Assembly (NCBI GenBank): GCA_021202635.1
Contig: JAJQCQ010000013.1
Coordinates: 1-64,000 of the forward strand
Length of the DNA: 64,000 nt
Direction of reading: 5' to 3'
DNA from: Lachnospiraceae bacterium
GTDB lineage: Bacteria; Bacillota; Clostridia; Lachnospirales; Lachnospiraceae
The notes below the pieces were generated by a model that saw nothing but the letters and a program-made list of their open reading frames with translations, made no database searches and was not told the DNA's origin. Numbering within the stretch: the stretch's first letter is position 1; each line of letters opens with the position of its first letter. Shown in pieces: positions 9,057 to 19,126 of this stretch. Made by a program: the position numbers and the translations under genes.

Positions 9057-10220
9057 TTACTGTACGCCCTGCTCCGCTACGAAATCCCATGCTACGGTCT
9101 CGGTATTCGCTACCTTTACGTATGCGGTATCACGGTTCGCGTCGCCGTTTTCAGATTCGAAAGAGATCTCGCCGGTTACGCCGGTGTAAGTCGTGGTCCA
9201 GAGTGCTTCGTTGACAGCAGCCGCATCAGTGGAACCGGCATTCTGCAGTGCCGCAAGCGCTACATAGTAAGCGTCATAACCCATAGCCGTAACAGCCGCT
9301 ACGGTATCATCGCCGCCATTGTTTGCCAATCTGGTACTGTCTTCGTTGATCCACGCCTTGATGTTGGTATCAAATTCTTCGTTCGCACCTTCCTGATAGA
9401 AGGTCGTTACATATACGCTAAGGTCCGTGCCCTCTGCCGCGTTCAGGATCACGTTGGAATCCCAGGTATCGCCAGCCAGGAGCGGAACTTCCACGCCCTG
9501 TGAAGCGGCGGTCGCAATGATCAGCTGCGCTGCCTCAGTAGAGGTCGGAGCAAAGATAACGTCTACGCCCTCATTGATCGCGGTCGTAATATAAGAAGTA
9601 AAGTCTGCAGTGCCCTCCGGGAACGTATCGGAAATCACTTCGCCGCCAAGCGCCTCAAATGCCTGCTCAAAATAATAGCCAAGGCCTACAGAGTAGTCAT
9701 CGCCAAGCTTTGTCAGCACATACGCCTTTGTCGCGCTGAAATTCTCAGAAGCAAAGTTCGCGAGAACCGTGCCCTGGAACGGATCCAGGAAGCAGATACG
9801 GAAGTAATGCGTATTGCCCTCTGTCACCTGTGGGTTCGTGCAGGTAACACCGACTACCGGAATGCCTGCCTCAGCGAAAATATCGGAAGCCGCAATGGAT
9901 ACGCCGCTGCCATAAGAGCCAAGAACAATGGATACGCCCTGGCTTACCAGCTCGGAAGCCGCGGTCGGAGCTTTTTCTGTCGAAGACTCATTGTCCACAA
10001 TCACCAGCTCTACATCATACTCCACACCGTCAATCTCTACGGTCGGCGTCTCTGCGTTCGCGTACTGGATACCAAGCGTCTCCTGCTTGCCGCCTGCTCC
10101 GTTGTCGCCCGATGCCGGCTCAAATACACCAATCTTCACGGTGTTGTCCGCCGCCGATACCGGCGCTACGCTGGCAAGGCAAAGTGCCGCACACATCGCA
10201 ACTGCTGCTAACTTTTTCAT
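9057..10220 (-). CDS. livJ: Branched-chain amino acid ABC transporter substrate-binding protein
   Basis: Periplasmic-binding family I sequence; start MKKLAAVAM with GAGGAGG upstream; signal peptide without an obvious lipobox. Confidence 0.88.
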   Translation of the reverse strand: MKKLAAVAMCAALCLASVAPVSAADNTVKIGVFEPASGDNGAGGKQETLGIQYANAETPTVEIDGVEYDVELVIVDNESSTEKAPTAASELVSQGVSIVLGSYGSGVSIAASDIFAEAGIPVVGVTCTNPQVTEGNTHYFRICFLDPFQGTVLANFASENFSATKAYVLTKLGDDYSVGLGYYFEQAFEALGGEVISDTFPEGTADFTSYITTAINEGVDVIFAPTSTEAAQLIIATAASQGVEVPLLAGDTWDSNVILNAAEGTDLSVYVTTFYQEGANEEFDTNIKAWINEDSTRLANNGGDDTVAAVTAMGYDAYYVALAALQNAGSTDAAAVNEALWTTTYTGVTGEISFESENGDANRDTAYVKVANTETVAWDFVAEQGVQ

Positions 10221-10347
10221 TTTTGTTTCCTCCTCTATTTGTTTTCGATTCATCTGCCGCCGTCCGGCGACCAAATCTGTGGTTTATTTTATACCATTTA
10301 TGTCCGTATGGCAAGGACTTTTGTCTTTTTAATTCAGATTTTTATAT

Positions 10348-10407
10348 TTTTAGGCCACACCTGCAGAGGTTGAAATAACGTAAATCTGGTCATGTGTGAC
10401 CTGTAAC
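10348..10407 (-). repeat. Family A dispersed element
   Basis: Reverse complement GTTACAGGTCACACATGACCAGATTTACGTTATTTCAACC... aligns with the copies at 29030, 30122 and 62477. Confidence 0.75.
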
Positions 10408-10411
10408 TATT

Positions 10412-11590
10412 TTAGTCCGCCATAAGAACCGCATTCAGATAAAATGGCACCGCATCATCCTCGTGCGTCTCGATCAGCCGAACCTCGATCCGATGCGTTC
10501 CTTCCGGCATATGCTCTGTAACGGTCAGCAGATCCAGCTTGTCGCCCCAGGTCTCATCAAAATTCGCATCCAGGATTGTGCGTGTCGCCGGATCATCGTC
10601 TACAAGAATCTCTGCGACTGGTGCCGGCTGATTCACGGAACGGCGAAACTGTACGGAAACACCGGTCCCTTCCAGTGAAAACACAATATGCGCGCCCTGT
10701 GCGGAAGCTTCCCAGCCATTTTTAAAGATATCGGTGCTCCCATTCTGCTCCCGGGTATCCTTCGCAAAGCCTTCCACCTCTACGGGAATGCCATTCTTAT
10801 TGTTATAGCGGATGCTGTGCTCATAAGTATTGGCGGTCAGAGGCGCAGGCAAACCATCTGCCGGATCCGTTACGTTCGCGTTCTCCACATACACAGACGA
10901 ATGATTTTCACAAACCGCCCTGTTCTGACCGCCGGATGCTTCCATTCTCTCCCGCACAGTTTCCAGATAGCAGGTAATCACGGACGCCACCAGTTCATGC
11001 CCCGCGTCATTCGGATGCAGATCGTCCGGCGTGATCGCGCGATTTTCAATCCGCCCCGCAAGCAGCTCCGGATAGATGGAGCTCTGCATACTGATGCCCG
11101 GAAGATCATAATGCCGTCCCACCTTCGCGTGCATCAGCTGCGCACTCGCACCGTTGTCATAGCAGACATTATAGATCAGAACAACAGCCGGGGCTGTCTC
11201 ATCAGAGAGCACTCTTCTTACCAGACCCTCGTAAGTCTCCAGAAAATGCGCATTGCTCCCGTCATTGACCGAAAACTCAAGAAACACGACATCCGGTTTA
11301 TAAGAAAGCAGATCTTCGCCGACACGCGCCGCGCCAAACTGTGATGTCGTCGCCCCAATCCCGGCGTTCACATAGGAAACGTCTGCCATCGGGAAATTCT
11401 CCTTCCACCAGGAATACACCAGATACGCATAGCAGGTCTGGGGAGTACTGGAAAGAGACCCCTGCGTAATCGACCCGCCGAGAAAGCCAATCGTCAGCTT
11501 CCCGCCGACGGATGCGCGCCTCATGGCATTTTGCAGCCGCGCATCGTTTCCCTGATTTACTATCCCTGCTGCTCTGTTCATTTCAAACAT
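10412..11590 (-). CDS. SGNH/GDSL-family hydrolase
   Basis: IGFLGGSITQGSLSS block I, LEFSVNDG, DDLHPNDAGHELVA block V. Confidence 0.82.
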   Translation of the reverse strand: MFEMNRAAGIVNQGNDARLQNAMRRASVGGKLTIGFLGGSITQGSLSSTPQTCYAYLVYSWWKENFPMADVSYVNAGIGATTSQFGAARVGEDLLSYKPDVVFLEFSVNDGSNAHFLETYEGLVRRVLSDETAPAVVLIYNVCYDNGASAQLMHAKVGRHYDLPGISMQSSIYPELLAGRIENRAITPDDLHPNDAGHELVASVITCYLETVRERMEASGGQNRAVCENHSSVYVENANVTDPADGLPAPLTANTYEHSIRYNNKNGIPVEVEGFAKDTREQNGSTDIFKNGWEASAQGAHIVFSLEGTGVSVQFRRSVNQPAPVAEILVDDDPATRTILDANFDETWGDKLDLLTVTEHMPEGTHRIEVRLIETHEDDAVPFYLNAVLMAD

Positions 11591-11670
11591 ACTCGTTCTC
11601 TCCTGCTGTCCTTTTCAAATTATTTGAGGCACAGGCTTTTCTGCCCGAATGCCTCTTTATCCTCTGCATT

Positions 11671-11699
11671 CGTAACGGTTCCGTCTATTCGCAGTTACG
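11671..11699. repeat. Family D short hairpin element
   Basis: CGTAACgGTTCCGTctattcgCaGTTACG, 21 bp from the stop of the 11720-12514 gene. Confidence 0.5.
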
Positions 11700-11719
11700 A
11701 AATACATCGATTTCTATCC

Positions 11720-12514
11720 TTACTCCTCATACGCCAGAATCTCCCGGAGCAGGCCAAGTGTCAGCTCTTCATGCTTCACCGACCCGGAAATCCCGACAAT
11801 CACGTCAATCCCCTCCGGATACCAGTCCATCTCACCAAGCCATCCCTCATCCTGAGAAAGACGGATCCCTGCAAGAATGGTCTTGCCCGCGTTCGAACCC
11901 TCCATCGGCTCCCCATCCTCATCCTCGTTCACCGTGACATAGACGAGCGAATCCTCATCCAGCGAGGCGATCTCCTCTTCTGTCAGATAATCCTCGAGAT
12001 TATTGACATAATCCATCGCCGCCATCGACAGGAAATAATCGTTATCCGCGAAAAAAAGATCCACCTCCTGCGCCGCAAACAGGGTGTAAATGGTCTGCAC
12101 ACTGGTCACGCTCATGGAGTCGGAAGAGCTGGCATCCACCGTAATGGAGCGGTTCACACTCGCCTCATATTTCGAGGTATCGATGCCGTTTCTTTCCAGA
12201 AAATCATTGAGATACTCCTCTTCAAATTCCTCGTTTCCATCACTGTAAGCATTCACCGCCAGGATGTTCAGCGCATATTCGTTGGTCGTGACATAATTAT
12301 AAACAAAATAGATGCATACCACAGCGATCACGGTGACAGCCAGCACCATCTTCGCGTAATATTCCTTAAAAAACTCCCATTTCTCTTTCCCGCGCAGCCC
12401 GGCCATCTGTTCTTTGCCGCTCTTCTGCTCATGATGCTGATAAATATAGGCGTCATCCCCCAACGCACTTTTGAATTTATCCGCATTTTCCGTATGATTA
12501 TGCAATTCTGCCAT
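11720..12514 (-). CDS. Uncharacterised single-pass membrane protein
   Basis: ORF with one TM segment (MVLAVTVIAVVCIYFVYNYV) and an acidic extracytoplasmic domain. Confidence 0.65.
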   Translation of the reverse strand: MAELHNHTENADKFKSALGDDAYIYQHHEQKSGKEQMAGLRGKEKWEFFKEYYAKMVLAVTVIAVVCIYFVYNYVTTNEYALNILAVNAYSDGNEEFEEEYLNDFLERNGIDTSKYEASVNRSITVDASSSDSMSVTSVQTIYTLFAAQEVDLFFADNDYFLSMAAMDYVNNLEDYLTEEEIASLDEDSLVYVTVNEDEDGEPMEGSNAGKTILAGIRLSQDEGWLGEMDWYPEGIDVIVGISGSVKHEELTLGLLREILAYEE

Positions 12515-12690
12515 GAAAAACCAAATCCCCTTTCTGAAATGATTTCCCACACGTTAGCAACGGTTCCTTCCCTCCGGCTCATTTTCTCATTCTGCAGGCC
12601 ATGTTTCCCCCGCAAATATCAATACCTGTTCTGACCAGTATACTATCCTTCAAAGTAAACTGTCAATCACAAACCGGAGAACGCCATCCT

Positions 12691-13653
12691 TCAAACTACT
12701 CCGGTGCCGTCGAAGGCCGGAATAAAGCTCTCCGCGGCAGTTCCGCCTTCCTGGTAAAACCCCTGCTCCACGCCGAGCTGCGCGGCGTAATCCAGAAGGC
12801 GTTCATATTCCCGCTTTGTCACCCGGCGCGCAAGAAGCGGATCGATCGCTGAACTGTCTTCACCGTACATGCTCTGCGCAGATTGCACGGGCGGCGTGTA
12901 CTGGTTCATCAGGCTGATATAAATCTGCTTCCCATAGGTCTCCCACAGATAAGATACTACCTGCTTCGCTTCTCTGACATGCCCGGGAAGCAGCAGATGC
13001 CGCACAAGAACACCGGATGTCATCATCCCCGCTGCATCAAACCGACAGGACGGCTGTTGCCGCACCATTTCACCAAGCGCCTGTTTCGCGGCCTCCGGGT
13101 AATCCTCCGCATGAGAATAACGCATTGCCAGCTGCGGATCGAGATATTTGAAATCCGGCAGATAGATGTCCACCAGTCCTTCCAGCAGCCGCAGCGTCTC
13201 AACCGTCTCATAGCCGCTGCTGTTCCAGACAACCGGCAGGAGCAGTCCTCTCCCCTTTGCCAGACACAATGCCTCACAGACCTGCGGCGTATAATGCCCC
13301 GCCGTTACGAGATTGATATTATACGCGCCCTGCTCCTGCAGCTTCAGAAAAATCTCCGCCAGCCGCTCCACAGAAATCACCGTCCCGGCCTCCCCTCGCG
13401 AAATCGCGCGATTCTGGCAAAAGACACACCCCAGCGGGCAGCCGGAAAAAAATACCGCGCCAGAACCGGCTTTCCCATTCCGCTTCGCGCTCTGCAAAGG
13501 AGCTTCTATTCCGGAAATACATGGCTCTTCCCAAAAATGCAGCGCAGCACGTGCAACATGGATGCGGGCATCCACATGACAGCGCCCTTTTTGTCCTCCT
13601 TCTCTGTCCGCTTTGCAGGCGCGCGGACAGAGGGTACACGGTTTTGCTTCCAT
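12691..13653 (-). CDS. PflX-like radical SAM protein
   Basis: CTLCPRACKADRE and radical SAM GCPLGCVFCQN; start MEAKPC preceded by GGAGG. Confidence 0.82.
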   Translation of the reverse strand: MEAKPCTLCPRACKADREGGQKGRCHVDARIHVARAALHFWEEPCISGIEAPLQSAKRNGKAGSGAVFFSGCPLGCVFCQNRAISRGEAGTVISVERLAEIFLKLQEQGAYNINLVTAGHYTPQVCEALCLAKGRGLLLPVVWNSSGYETVETLRLLEGLVDIYLPDFKYLDPQLAMRYSHAEDYPEAAKQALGEMVRQQPSCRFDAAGMMTSGVLVRHLLLPGHVREAKQVVSYLWETYGKQIYISLMNQYTPPVQSAQSMYGEDSSAIDPLLARRVTKREYERLLDYAAQLGVEQGFYQEGGTAAESFIPAFDGTGVV

Positions 13654-13694
13654 CAGGCTTTCCTCCGGCATCCGGCTTTTCACAGCCGCCACAA

Positions 13695-14612
13695 TCAAAA
13701 TTTTTTCTCCGCTCTCTTCTTTTCCGGGACCGCCAGGACAAACACAGTGGCCACAATCAGCACAAATCCCAGAAGATCCATCCCGACAAAGGTTTCCTTC
13801 ATACAGACAACCGACAGCACAGTGGCCGCCACCGGCTCCACACAGGCAAACAATCCGGCCTGTACCGGGCCGATCAGTTTTACGCTGTGCAGATAAAGGG
13901 AAAAGCTGGTCATCGTACCGAAAATAATAATCACAAGCAAAACTCCGATCAGCTGTGCATCCGGCAGGGGCATATGCCGCCACGGCTGCATCAGCCCCGT
14001 CAGCACAATCCCGCCAACCAGCATTCCCCAGGCCAGGATGAGGGGCGCCGGAAACTGCGTAAGCAGCCTTCTCGGCTTCACCGTATAGATCACGAGAGCT
14101 ACCGCAGAGAGCAGTCCCATACCCAGAGCCTTCTGAGAAAGGGCGAGCGTACCGGGTCTGCCGTGCGTCGCAATCAGAAAAATGCCGCTAAGGGCCAGAA
14201 GAACAGCAAGCACCTCTTTTCGTTTCGGCCTCTGCCGTTCCGAAACACACACATAGACGACCGTCATCGCCGGTCCGAGATATTGAATGACCGTCGCCGT
14301 CCCCGCATTCGACCACTCAATCGTCTGAAAATAAGAATACTGACAGAGCATCATGCCTGCGATCGCATAAACCAGAATATCCGCCGCGTTGCGGCGCTCC
14401 TTCCAGACCGACAATGCCCTTTGACAATCCCGAATCAGAAAATACAGCAGCAAAAGGGTTCCGGCACCCGTCAGCCGGATCGGCACCAGCCAGCTCGCCG
14501 TCACATCCTTATGCTGAAATAAAAACTGCCCGCATACACCGGAAATCCCCCACAGCACGCCGCCGGTCAGCGCGCACACGATTCCCTTAATTCTTGTTTT
14601 TTTCGAATCCAT
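13695..14612 (-). CDS. EamA/DMT-family transporter
   Basis: About 10-TM DMT-like sequence; start MDSKK with GGAGAGG upstream. Confidence 0.8.
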   Translation of the reverse strand: MDSKKTRIKGIVCALTGGVLWGISGVCGQFLFQHKDVTASWLVPIRLTGAGTLLLLYFLIRDCQRALSVWKERRNAADILVYAIAGMMLCQYSYFQTIEWSNAGTATVIQYLGPAMTVVYVCVSERQRPKRKEVLAVLLALSGIFLIATHGRPGTLALSQKALGMGLLSAVALVIYTVKPRRLLTQFPAPLILAWGMLVGGIVLTGLMQPWRHMPLPDAQLIGVLLVIIIFGTMTSFSLYLHSVKLIGPVQAGLFACVEPVAATVLSVVCMKETFVGMDLLGFVLIVATVFVLAVPEKKRAEKKF

Positions 14613-14655
14613 TTTCCTCTCCACGTTGCCTTCCTTTGTTGTCATTTCACAGCCC

Positions 14656-14682
14656 GTAACTGTTCCGTACCTTTACAGTTAC
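14656..14682. repeat. Family D short hairpin element overlapping a stop codon
   Basis: GTAACTGT-TCCGTACCTTT-ACAGTTAC, perfect 8-bp inverted repeat. Confidence 0.6.
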
Positions 14683-15599
14683 CGCTGTTTTCCTTTCTCT
14701 TTTTCCGGCAGCTGCGCCAGGATAATTGCCGCGAACATCAGCACACAGCCGGACAGCTCTCTTGGGGCGAGACTCTGCCCGAGGAGCAGCCAGCCAGACA
14801 GCACAGAAAACACCGATTCCAGACTCAGAATCAGAGAAGCGACCGTCGGATCCATCCCTCTCTGCGCCACAATCTGAAGCGTATAGGCCACGCCGCAGGA
14901 AAGAACCCCCGCATAACCAATCGGGAGCCGCGCCTGCCAGATTGCATCCGGAGACGGCGTCTCAAACAGAAGCATTGCCACTCCGGAGAGCAGCCCGCAG
15001 ACAAAAAACTGAATGCAGGACATCCGCACACCATCTGCCAGCGGAGAAAAATGATCAATTACCAGAATATGTACCGCGAAAGCGGCAGCGCACAGCAGCA
15101 CCAGCAAATCGCCGCCTCCGACCGTAAACCCTTCCGTAATACAGAGCAGATAAAGCCCTGCCACCGCGAGCAGGACACACAGCCAGAGCCTTCCCCCTGC
15201 TTTTTTCTTCAGAAAAATGCCAAAGACCGGCACCAGAACGATGTACATGGCTGTGATAAACCCGGCCTTGCCTACCGTTGTATACTGAATCCCGATCTGC
15301 TGCAGAGCACTCGCCACAAAAAGAGCCACGCCACAGCAGACTCCGCCGAGTAAGAGCGTATGCCGACCGGCCGTCTGCCGGGAAAAATCGGCAGGAGCTT
15401 GCCCGCCCGCCTTCTTTTTCTGCCCATCCAGAAATAAGATACATGGCAGCAGCACAATCCCGCCGATAATGCTCCGCGCAAAATTAAACGTAAATGGTTC
15501 TACATAATCCATGCCGACGCTCTGTGCCACAAACGCGGCGCCCCAGATCGCCGCTGTCAGAAACAGAAGCAGCGGATTGCGCAGGGATGTCTTTTTCAT
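14679..15599 (-). CDS. EamA/DMT-family transporter
   Basis: TAAIWGAAFVAQSVGMDYVEPFTFNFAR DMT signature; start MKKTS with GGAG upstream. Confidence 0.82.
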   Translation of the reverse strand: MKKTSLRNPLLLFLTAAIWGAAFVAQSVGMDYVEPFTFNFARSIIGGIVLLPCILFLDGQKKKAGGQAPADFSRQTAGRHTLLLGGVCCGVALFVASALQQIGIQYTTVGKAGFITAMYIVLVPVFGIFLKKKAGGRLWLCVLLAVAGLYLLCITEGFTVGGGDLLVLLCAAAFAVHILVIDHFSPLADGVRMSCIQFFVCGLLSGVAMLLFETPSPDAIWQARLPIGYAGVLSCGVAYTLQIVAQRGMDPTVASLILSLESVFSVLSGWLLLGQSLAPRELSGCVLMFAAIILAQLPEKEKGKQR

Positions 15600-15680
15600 C
15601 ACATCTGTCTCCTCTCCCCTTCTCTCATCCTGCCGAAACAGCTCCCCGTGACAGGCCAGACGGTCTTCCACCTGCCGCTT

Positions 15681-17015
15681 TCATCCCAGCTCACGGCTGC
15701 GCTCCAGAAGATAGCTTTTCGTATTATGCTCCGGAAATTCCAGGACATCAAAAAGAAGCTCCCGCAGCAGAACGCCCAGCGCTGGTCCCGGCTTTCTTCC
15801 GTCCGCGATCAGATCACTCCCGGAAATCGCCAGCTCTTTCATCGAAAGGCAGTCCCCATGTAGCTTCACATCCCGCCAGATATGCTCCACTTCCTTTAAA
15901 TAATCCAGCTTCTGTCCGATCACATCCGGGTGCTGTGCCAGAACGTCCGAACGCTTCACCTGCAGAAAAAGCTCAAACAGCTCCCTCCCGCCGATCTCAT
16001 AGGCCGTCCTCCTCACGTCATGGGCATTTAGCTTCGGGTAACGGGAATGATTGCGCACCAGGGCACAAACCTGATTCGTTGTCTCATTGTCAAACTTCAG
16101 ACGTCTCATGATCCTTCTGGCAATCACTTCACTGTGCGCCGCGTGCCCGTGAAAATGGTCAATCCCCCGCTCGTCCGTCTCGAAAACCTCCGGCTTTCCC
16201 ATGTCATGGAAAAGCATCGTCAGACGCAGCACCTTGTCTGCCGCAATATTCTGCATAGCGACCAGGGTGTGCTCCCCTGTCGTATAGGCATGATGCGGGT
16301 TATGCTGGCGCTGTACCATAATCCGATCAAATTCCGGCATAAACACAGCCGTAAGTCCACACTCATAGGCCAGCCGGAGAATGTGTGGCTTCGGCGCGGT
16401 CACCATTTTCACCAGCTCCGCCTGGATCCGCTCCGCGCTCACCTTTGCCAGCGTGGGAGAAAGCTCCCGCATGGCTCCTCTTACTCCGTCGGATACCGTA
16501 AACCCAAGCTGCGCCGCCAGACGCACCGCCCGCATCATACGAAGTGCATCCTCTCCAAACCGCTCGGCCGGATTTCCCACACACCGAATCACACCCGCGC
16601 GCAAATCCTTCAGCCCTCCAAAAAGATCTACCAGGCCAGACTCCGCAGAAAACGCCATTGCATTGATCGTAAAATCGCGGCGCTTTAAATCCTCCTCCAG
16701 GCTTGATGTAAACATGACCTCCTTCGGATGCCGCCCATCCTCATAGGCCCCGTCGATCCGGTAAGTCGTCACCTCAAACCCTTCTTTTTCGTCCATCACA
16801 GTCACGGTACCGTGCTGAATGCCGGTATCAATCGTCCGCGCGAACAGCTGCTTCACCTGCGACGGGGATGCCGATGTCGTAATATCCCAGTCCTCCGGCC
16901 TTCGCCCCAGCAGGGAATCCCGTACACAGCCTCCTACCACATACGCCTCATATCCATTTTCATGTAAAACCCGAAGAATCCGCTCCGCTTTCGTTGGAAT
17001 CTCAATTGTTGTCAT
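15681..17015 (-). CDS. cca: CCA tRNA nucleotidyltransferase with HD domain
   Basis: YVVGGCVRDSLLGRRPEDWDITT, RRDFTINAMAF, HD region LFHDMGKP. Confidence 0.92.
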   Translation of the reverse strand: MTTIEIPTKAERILRVLHENGYEAYVVGGCVRDSLLGRRPEDWDITTSASPSQVKQLFARTIDTGIQHGTVTVMDEKEGFEVTTYRIDGAYEDGRHPKEVMFTSSLEEDLKRRDFTINAMAFSAESGLVDLFGGLKDLRAGVIRCVGNPAERFGEDALRMMRAVRLAAQLGFTVSDGVRGAMRELSPTLAKVSAERIQAELVKMVTAPKPHILRLAYECGLTAVFMPEFDRIMVQRQHNPHHAYTTGEHTLVAMQNIAADKVLRLTMLFHDMGKPEVFETDERGIDHFHGHAAHSEVIARRIMRRLKFDNETTNQVCALVRNHSRYPKLNAHDVRRTAYEIGGRELFELFLQVKRSDVLAQHPDVIGQKLDYLKEVEHIWRDVKLHGDCLSMKELAISGSDLIADGRKPGPALGVLLRELLFDVLEFPEHNTKSYLLERSRELG

Positions 17016-17071
17016 GGCGTCTCCTTATGTCTTTCCTTATCCTATGACCTTTTGCCGCTTATATCATAATC

Positions 17072-17127
17072 CGTAACGATTCCGAACAGCCTGCCTTTTC
17101 ATTTTGATGCTGTTCTGAACGGTTGCC
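17072..17127 (-). repeat. Family B dispersed element
   Basis: CGTAACGATTCCGAACAGC ... GCTGTTCTGAACGGTTGCC. Confidence 0.65.
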
Positions 17128-17396
17128 ATAATCATATCACAAGCGCGATTTTAAGAAAAGACAAAAGTAAAAAAACTGTGATTCCGCGGAAAATCCATTT
17201 ACTTTCCCGATTTTCGATGTTATAGTATGTTTGGTTTTTGTTCCTGTCTCAGCACATATTTCGACAGACAGAGACAGGCTTCTACATGAAAATAACTCTG
17301 CGAAGACGTGATCCGCTTATACGGACTGCTTCCTTTGTGCTTCGGTATCTGTTGCAAAAACCATCACCGGTTTTTCAGAAAGGAAGGTTTTTTAAT

Positions 17397-18683
17397 ATGA
17401 AGAGAAAAATATTCTACCCATTGCTTGGTCTGACCGCGGCGCTGCTGCTTACCGCATGCGGCAGCAGCGATACCGGCTCCGATTCTTCCGGCAGTACCAG
17501 CTCCGATTCTACCGTAACAGAAGCGGAAACCGCGACAGAGGCGCAGACCGAGGTCTCCATTTCCTCTGTCGTTCCATCCGACTATCTGGTGGAAAATGCA
17601 GCCGATTATATCACAGCAGACGGATTGGAAGGCCTGGAAGTCACCCAGTATACGTATGAAATCACGGATGAAATGGTACAGGAGCAGATAGATTCGATTC
17701 TTGCCCAGATGAGTGAGGAGACAGATGTTGACCGTGCGGCCGAGATGGGAGATCTGGTCTACGTAGATCTTTCCTGCACGGTAGAAGGCAGCAGCGGCTC
17801 ATATACAGAAGACACCTACTTTACCCTCGGTGAAGCAGACTACGGGGAGGAATTTGACGCTGCCCTCGTGGGCGCGGCAGCTGGCGACACTGTGACCTTT
17901 GACATCACCTACGAGGAGGACGCTGCGGACGACACCCTGATTGAAGAAGACTGGGCCGGACAGACCGTCAGTTTTGAAATAAAGATCTCCTCTGTCTGCG
18001 AAGTCACTACCCCGGACTACAACGATGACTGGGTAGCAGAAAACACCGAATACTCCACGACGGAAGAATACGAGACCGCCCTGCGCGAAACCCTGGCAGA
18101 AGAATACGAGGAACAGAGCTACGCCGATGTCCTGGATGAGCTTCTTACCCTGGCTCTGACGAACTGTGAGATATCCGAAGTTCCGGACGATCTGTACGAC
18201 TCCTGCCGCGAAGAAACGCTCAATGATTACGCGTCCTTCACCAATTCCACCAAAGAAGCAGACATTCTCGCAGAATTTGACATGACAGAAGACGACCTGG
18301 AATCCGAAGTGCAGACACTTGCACAGCGCCGTCTGCTGATCAGCTACATCTGCGAGGAAAATGACATCACGCTTTCCAATTCCGACTATGTCGCCTATCT
18401 GGAAGAATACGCGGCGTATTACGGCTATGACAGCGCGGAAGAATTCGAGGAAGAATGGGGCCGTTCTTATCTCGTATGGAGCCTGTACGAAAGCGAAACC
18501 GCAAAAATACTTTACAGCTCCGCAAACATCACCACAAAAGCCTATGAGCAGATCCTCCTGACGGATGAAGAAGCAGACGAACTGGAGGCAGAAACTGCCT
18601 CTGCAGCGGATGAAAATCCGGACACTGCAGAGGCGGAAGACAGCGCTGCAGCAGAGGAAGCGATTCCGGAAAACGAGACCTGA
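17397..18683 (+). CDS. Lipoprotein with FKBP/trigger-factor-like PPIase and C-terminal domains
   Basis: Lipobox LLTACGSS; FKBP-like segment (GDLVYVDLSC...YFTLGE...FDAALVGAAAGDTVTFDITY) and trigger-factor C-like region. Confidence 0.82.
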   Translation: MKRKIFYPLLGLTAALLLTACGSSDTGSDSSGSTSSDSTVTEAETATEAQTEVSISSVVPSDYLVENAADYITADGLEGLEVTQYTYEITDEMVQEQIDSILAQMSEETDVDRAAEMGDLVYVDLSCTVEGSSGSYTEDTYFTLGEADYGEEFDAALVGAAAGDTVTFDITYEEDAADDTLIEEDWAGQTVSFEIKISSVCEVTTPDYNDDWVAENTEYSTTEEYETALRETLAEEYEEQSYADVLDELLTLALTNCEISEVPDDLYDSCREETLNDYASFTNSTKEADILAEFDMTEDDLESEVQTLAQRRLLISYICEENDITLSNSDYVAYLEEYAAYYGYDSAEEFEEEWGRSYLVWSLYESETAKILYSSANITTKAYEQILLTDEEADELEAETASAADENPDTAEAEDSAAAEEAIPENET

Positions 18684-18711
18684 AAAGAGTAAAAATTTTT
18701 CCTTAATTTGC

Positions 18712-18739
18712 TTGACACCCCTACATATTGTGCTATAAT
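18712..18739 (+). promoter_or_regulatory. Promoter for the cold-shock gene
   Basis: TTGACA (18712-18717), 16 nt spacer, TGcTATAAT (TATAAT 18734-18739). Confidence 0.8.
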
Positions 18740-18768
18740 GATCAGTGCTAAAGGATTGACAGGATAAG

Positions 18769-18837
18769 ATTTCACTAGCTGTTATAGATTATGAAATGTG
18801 CCGCCTTGTAATCTATAACAGTTAGTGAAATTTTTTT
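18769..18837 (+). promoter_or_regulatory. 23-bp leader hairpin with U-run (terminator-like) in the cold-shock gene 5' UTR
   Basis: ATTTCACTAGCTGTTATAGATTA / TAATCTATAACAGTTAGTGAAAT, one G-U, followed by T7; lies between promoter and CDS. Confidence 0.8.
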
Positions 18838-18872
18838 CCGGTTAAATAGCAATATTTTGAGGAGGTACCGAG

Positions 18873-19073
18873 ATGAATAAGGGTACAGTGAAATGGTTCA
18901 ACGCAGAGAAGGGTTACGGCTTTATTACAGGAGAAAACGGATCCGATGTATTCGTACATTTTTCTGCAATCCAGGGCGAAGGCTTCAAGACCCTCGAAGA
19001 AGGACAGGCAGTTTCTTATGATTTGACAGAAGGCGCTCGCGGAATGCAGGCTGCTAACGTGGTAAAGCTTTAA
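18873..19073 (+). CDS. Cold-shock protein (CspA family)
   Basis: [41 protein letters not shown]. Confidence 0.96.
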   Translation: MNKGTVKWFNAEKGYGFITGENGSDVFVHFSAIQGEGFKTLEEGQAVSYDLTEGARGMQAANVVKL

Positions 19074-19087
19074 GAATATTGGTTGCC

Positions 19088-19126
19088 AAAAAAGCGCTGT
19101 CGCGTGACAGCGCTTTTTCTTTTTTT
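19088..19126 (+). terminator. Terminator after the cold-shock gene
   Basis: AAAAAGCGCTGTC-GCGT-GACAGCGCTTTTTCTTTTTTT. Confidence 0.92.

Noticed and set aside
11531-12634. 367-aa plus-strand ORF
   Set aside because: Lies opposite a minus-strand gene with signal/TM structure and RBS; composition is typical of an antisense frame.
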